Assembly (NCBI GenBank): GCA_045532715.1
Contig: JAZSGM010000156.1
Coordinates: forward strand, 1-21,718
DNA length: 21,718 nucleotides
Reading direction: 5' to 3'
Source: RGIG2041 sp045532715
GTDB taxonomy: Bacteria > Bacillota > Clostridia > UBA1381 > UMGS1253
Part shown: one piece after another, positions 20,468 to 21,718 of the stretch
How positions within the stretch are numbered: position 1 is the stretch's first letter
Layout of the letters: every line of letters starts with the position of its first letter
Notes under the pieces: generated by a model
What the model was told of the DNA's origin: nothing
What the model saw: only the letters and a program-made list of their open reading frames with translations
The model's database searches: none
Translations under genes and position numbers: made by a program

Positions 20468-21718
20468 TCAATCCAGGCTTTCATACCAATACGCCAGATA
20501 TTGATTGATCTTAATAACATCTTTTATATTCACTGCGCCGTCATTCACCACATCTGCAGCCCAGAGCTCAACCTCATCAAACTCCACATCCCAGCTTGCA
20601 AGATGTTGATTCAGTTTAATGGAGTCCTTAACATTGACTTCGCCGTCTTTAAGTGCATCCCCCATGAAAACCCGCTCTCCATCCGAGAGAAGCACCGTTC
20701 GGATTTCGCTGTTATTATAGCCATATGCAGATGCAAAAACTTTAATTCTGTAATTTCCGCTTGCGTCTACGGTTATGGAATTAATCTGCTTGGAATTCTC
20801 ATTCGGGTTTTCACCATCGGTTGTGCAATAAAACCTCGCGCCGTCAACCTCGCTTTCAAATGCTACCGTGACACCGGTACCTACGCTGACCGTACATTTC
20901 GGCTTTGGTACACTAAACGCGATATCCGAAAGCTTCATTTCATAAAACGTCTGTTCGTTTCCGGTTTTAACCACATATTCAAGCACATCATCCTTTGTTC
21001 GGAACGCATATACCGAATTCAAGGCTTCCAACGCGCGATAGCCCTTACCATTCAGGGGCACAAGATACACGCCGTCTTGCCAATAGTGTTTATAAATAAC
21101 CGTATCATTGCATATATCAAACAAATCATACTCGGTCCCATAAGCGATCTCGCGCTTTAACTCCGATTGATTTGTTTCAAAATCATAGGTGTACAGATCA
21201 CCGTTGAGCATATAATACCATTGGCCATCATAATAGATATACGGCGAAAAACCGGTTTTGGTCCAGATATATTCTTCAAAACGCTCACTGGTCGGTTCTT
21301 CAACCGCATCCGGTGCATCCAGATCATACATCCAGGTGGTATAGCCGCACACCTCCCAGTCATGGGTATTATGCGCATGACTTGCATCTCTGATGGTGTC
21401 ACTGCTGATTAAAAAGTAGTCGTGGCGCGCAGCGCCTAAATAATCGCTTCCGTCAAACGTAGGATCATCCCACGTGATATCTACGTGATACCACGCGCCG
21501 TCAATTTTAATCACATTCCACGCGTGATTTAAGTAGGAGCTGGACAGCGTATAGCATTCCATCCCAAGCTTCTTTTGCATAATATAGGTATACGCATCCG
21601 CATAAGCCTGGCAGACGCCGGTCTTTTCGGTAAAGATATCCCCGATATCCGAATTTTCGTACGTGTAGTCATACTCATAATATCGCGCGAAGTAATCATG
21701 CACCGCCAAAGCCTTTTC
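20468..21718 (-). CDS. Transglutaminase-like, dockerin-bearing secreted protein (partial, 5' end outside window)
   Basis: The frame is open through the window edge, so the N-terminus (and any signal peptide) is missing. Counting from the edge, residues 1-90 are a transglutaminase-like cysteine-protease-fold domain with Cys36 in TGVCQAYAD, His65 in YLNHAWNVI and Asp80 in WYHVDITWDDP. A ~150-residue middle contains repeated YYDGQWYYMLNG-type beta strands, like DUF5050/WG repeats. A chitobiase C-terminal-like domain follows (VTVAFESEVDGARFYCTTDGENP). The final ~65 residues are two dockerin-type repeats, DGEVNVKDSIKLNQHL and DGAVNIKDVIKINQYL. Dockerins bind cohesins on cellulosome scaffolds or cell surfaces. 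It may crosslink or trim cell-wall or matrix proteins; the substrate is unknown. Confidence 0.85.
   Translation of the reverse strand, partial: EKALAVHDYFARYYEYDYTYENSDIGDIFTEKTGVCQAYADAYTYIMQKKLGMECYTLSSSYLNHAWNVIKIDGAWYHVDITWDDPTFDGSDYLGAARHDYFLISSDTIRDASHAHNTHDWEVCGYTTWMYDLDAPDAVEEPTSERFEEYIWTKTGFSPYIYYDGQWYYMLNGDLYTYDFETNQSELKREIAYGTEYDLFDICNDTVIYKHYWQDGVYLVPLNGKGYRALEALNSVYAFRTKDDVLEYVVKTGNEQTFYEMKLSDIAFSVPKPKCTVSVGTGVTVAFESEVDGARFYCTTDGENPNENSKQINSITVDASGNYRIKVFASAYGYNNSEIRTVLLSDGERVFMGDALKDGEVNVKDSIKLNQHLASWDVEFDEVELWAADVVNDGAVNIKDVIKINQYLAYWYESLD

Overview
The window reads as chromosomal DNA of an anaerobic Bacillota, class Clostridia, probably an uncultured gut or rumen member of the Oscillospiraceae/Ruminococcaceae type. 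The basis is moderate GC, strong GGAGG ribosome sites with frequent TTG and GTG starts, near-consensus TTGACA-17-TATAAT promoters, a T-box leader, a CD1247-type acidic protein, DUF1540, and a dockerin-bearing secreted protein. The genus cannot be named from sequence reading alone. No tRNA, rRNA, CRISPR array, transposase, integrase or phage gene was seen.

Left part (1-5633, all minus strand): one long run of close or overlapping genes, transcribed right to left from a promoter at 5605-5633. It encodes a secreted copper-amine-oxidase-N/CAP-domain protein, a YqeG-type HAD phosphatase, shikimate dehydrogenase (aroE), shikimate kinase (aroK), type II dehydroquinase (aroQ), an M24 Xaa-Pro aminopeptidase, elongation factor P (efp, with its own promoter) and a CD1247-like acidic protein cut by the window edge. 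Three steps of the shikimate pathway sit together.

Middle (5631-10895, minus): a GH43-like glycosidase as a single-gene unit bracketed by two near-identical hairpins, then guaB as a single-gene unit, then lysA-dusB, then a 70-residue protein of unknown role. Each unit has a recognisable promoter, and most have a hairpin terminator.

Accessory region (10937-17140): plus-strand DUF1540 protein and a YdcZ-type DMT transporter. Two gene remnants follow: the C-terminus of a heparinase/lyase-like protein (minus) and the C-terminus of an AraC regulator (plus). They meet at about 11985-12000 and look like the two ends of a deleted divergent pair. Next comes a sugar-associated locus: an FAD-dependent oxidoreductase with two 17-bp direct repeats upstream of its promoter, an alpha/beta-hydrolase esterase and a CapA-like metallophosphatase (minus), facing an AraC regulator and a YhcH/NanQ-family sugar protein (plus) across overlapping divergent promoters.

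Right part (17142-21718, minus): a stand-alone trpB behind a complete T-box leader with a probable UGG specifier; a 41-residue Asn/Gln-repeat protein with a strong ribosome site and a sporulation-like promoter; a cytosolic 5'-nucleotidase; a lipocalin-like protein whose reading frame is interrupted by one TAA; and a transglutaminase-like, dockerin-ended secreted protein running off the window edge.

The most promising leads are the oxidoreductase/esterase/CapA/AraC/YhcH locus with its paired operator-like repeats, the deletion scar beside it, and the small Asn/Gln-repeat gene. None can be called a new system from sequence alone.
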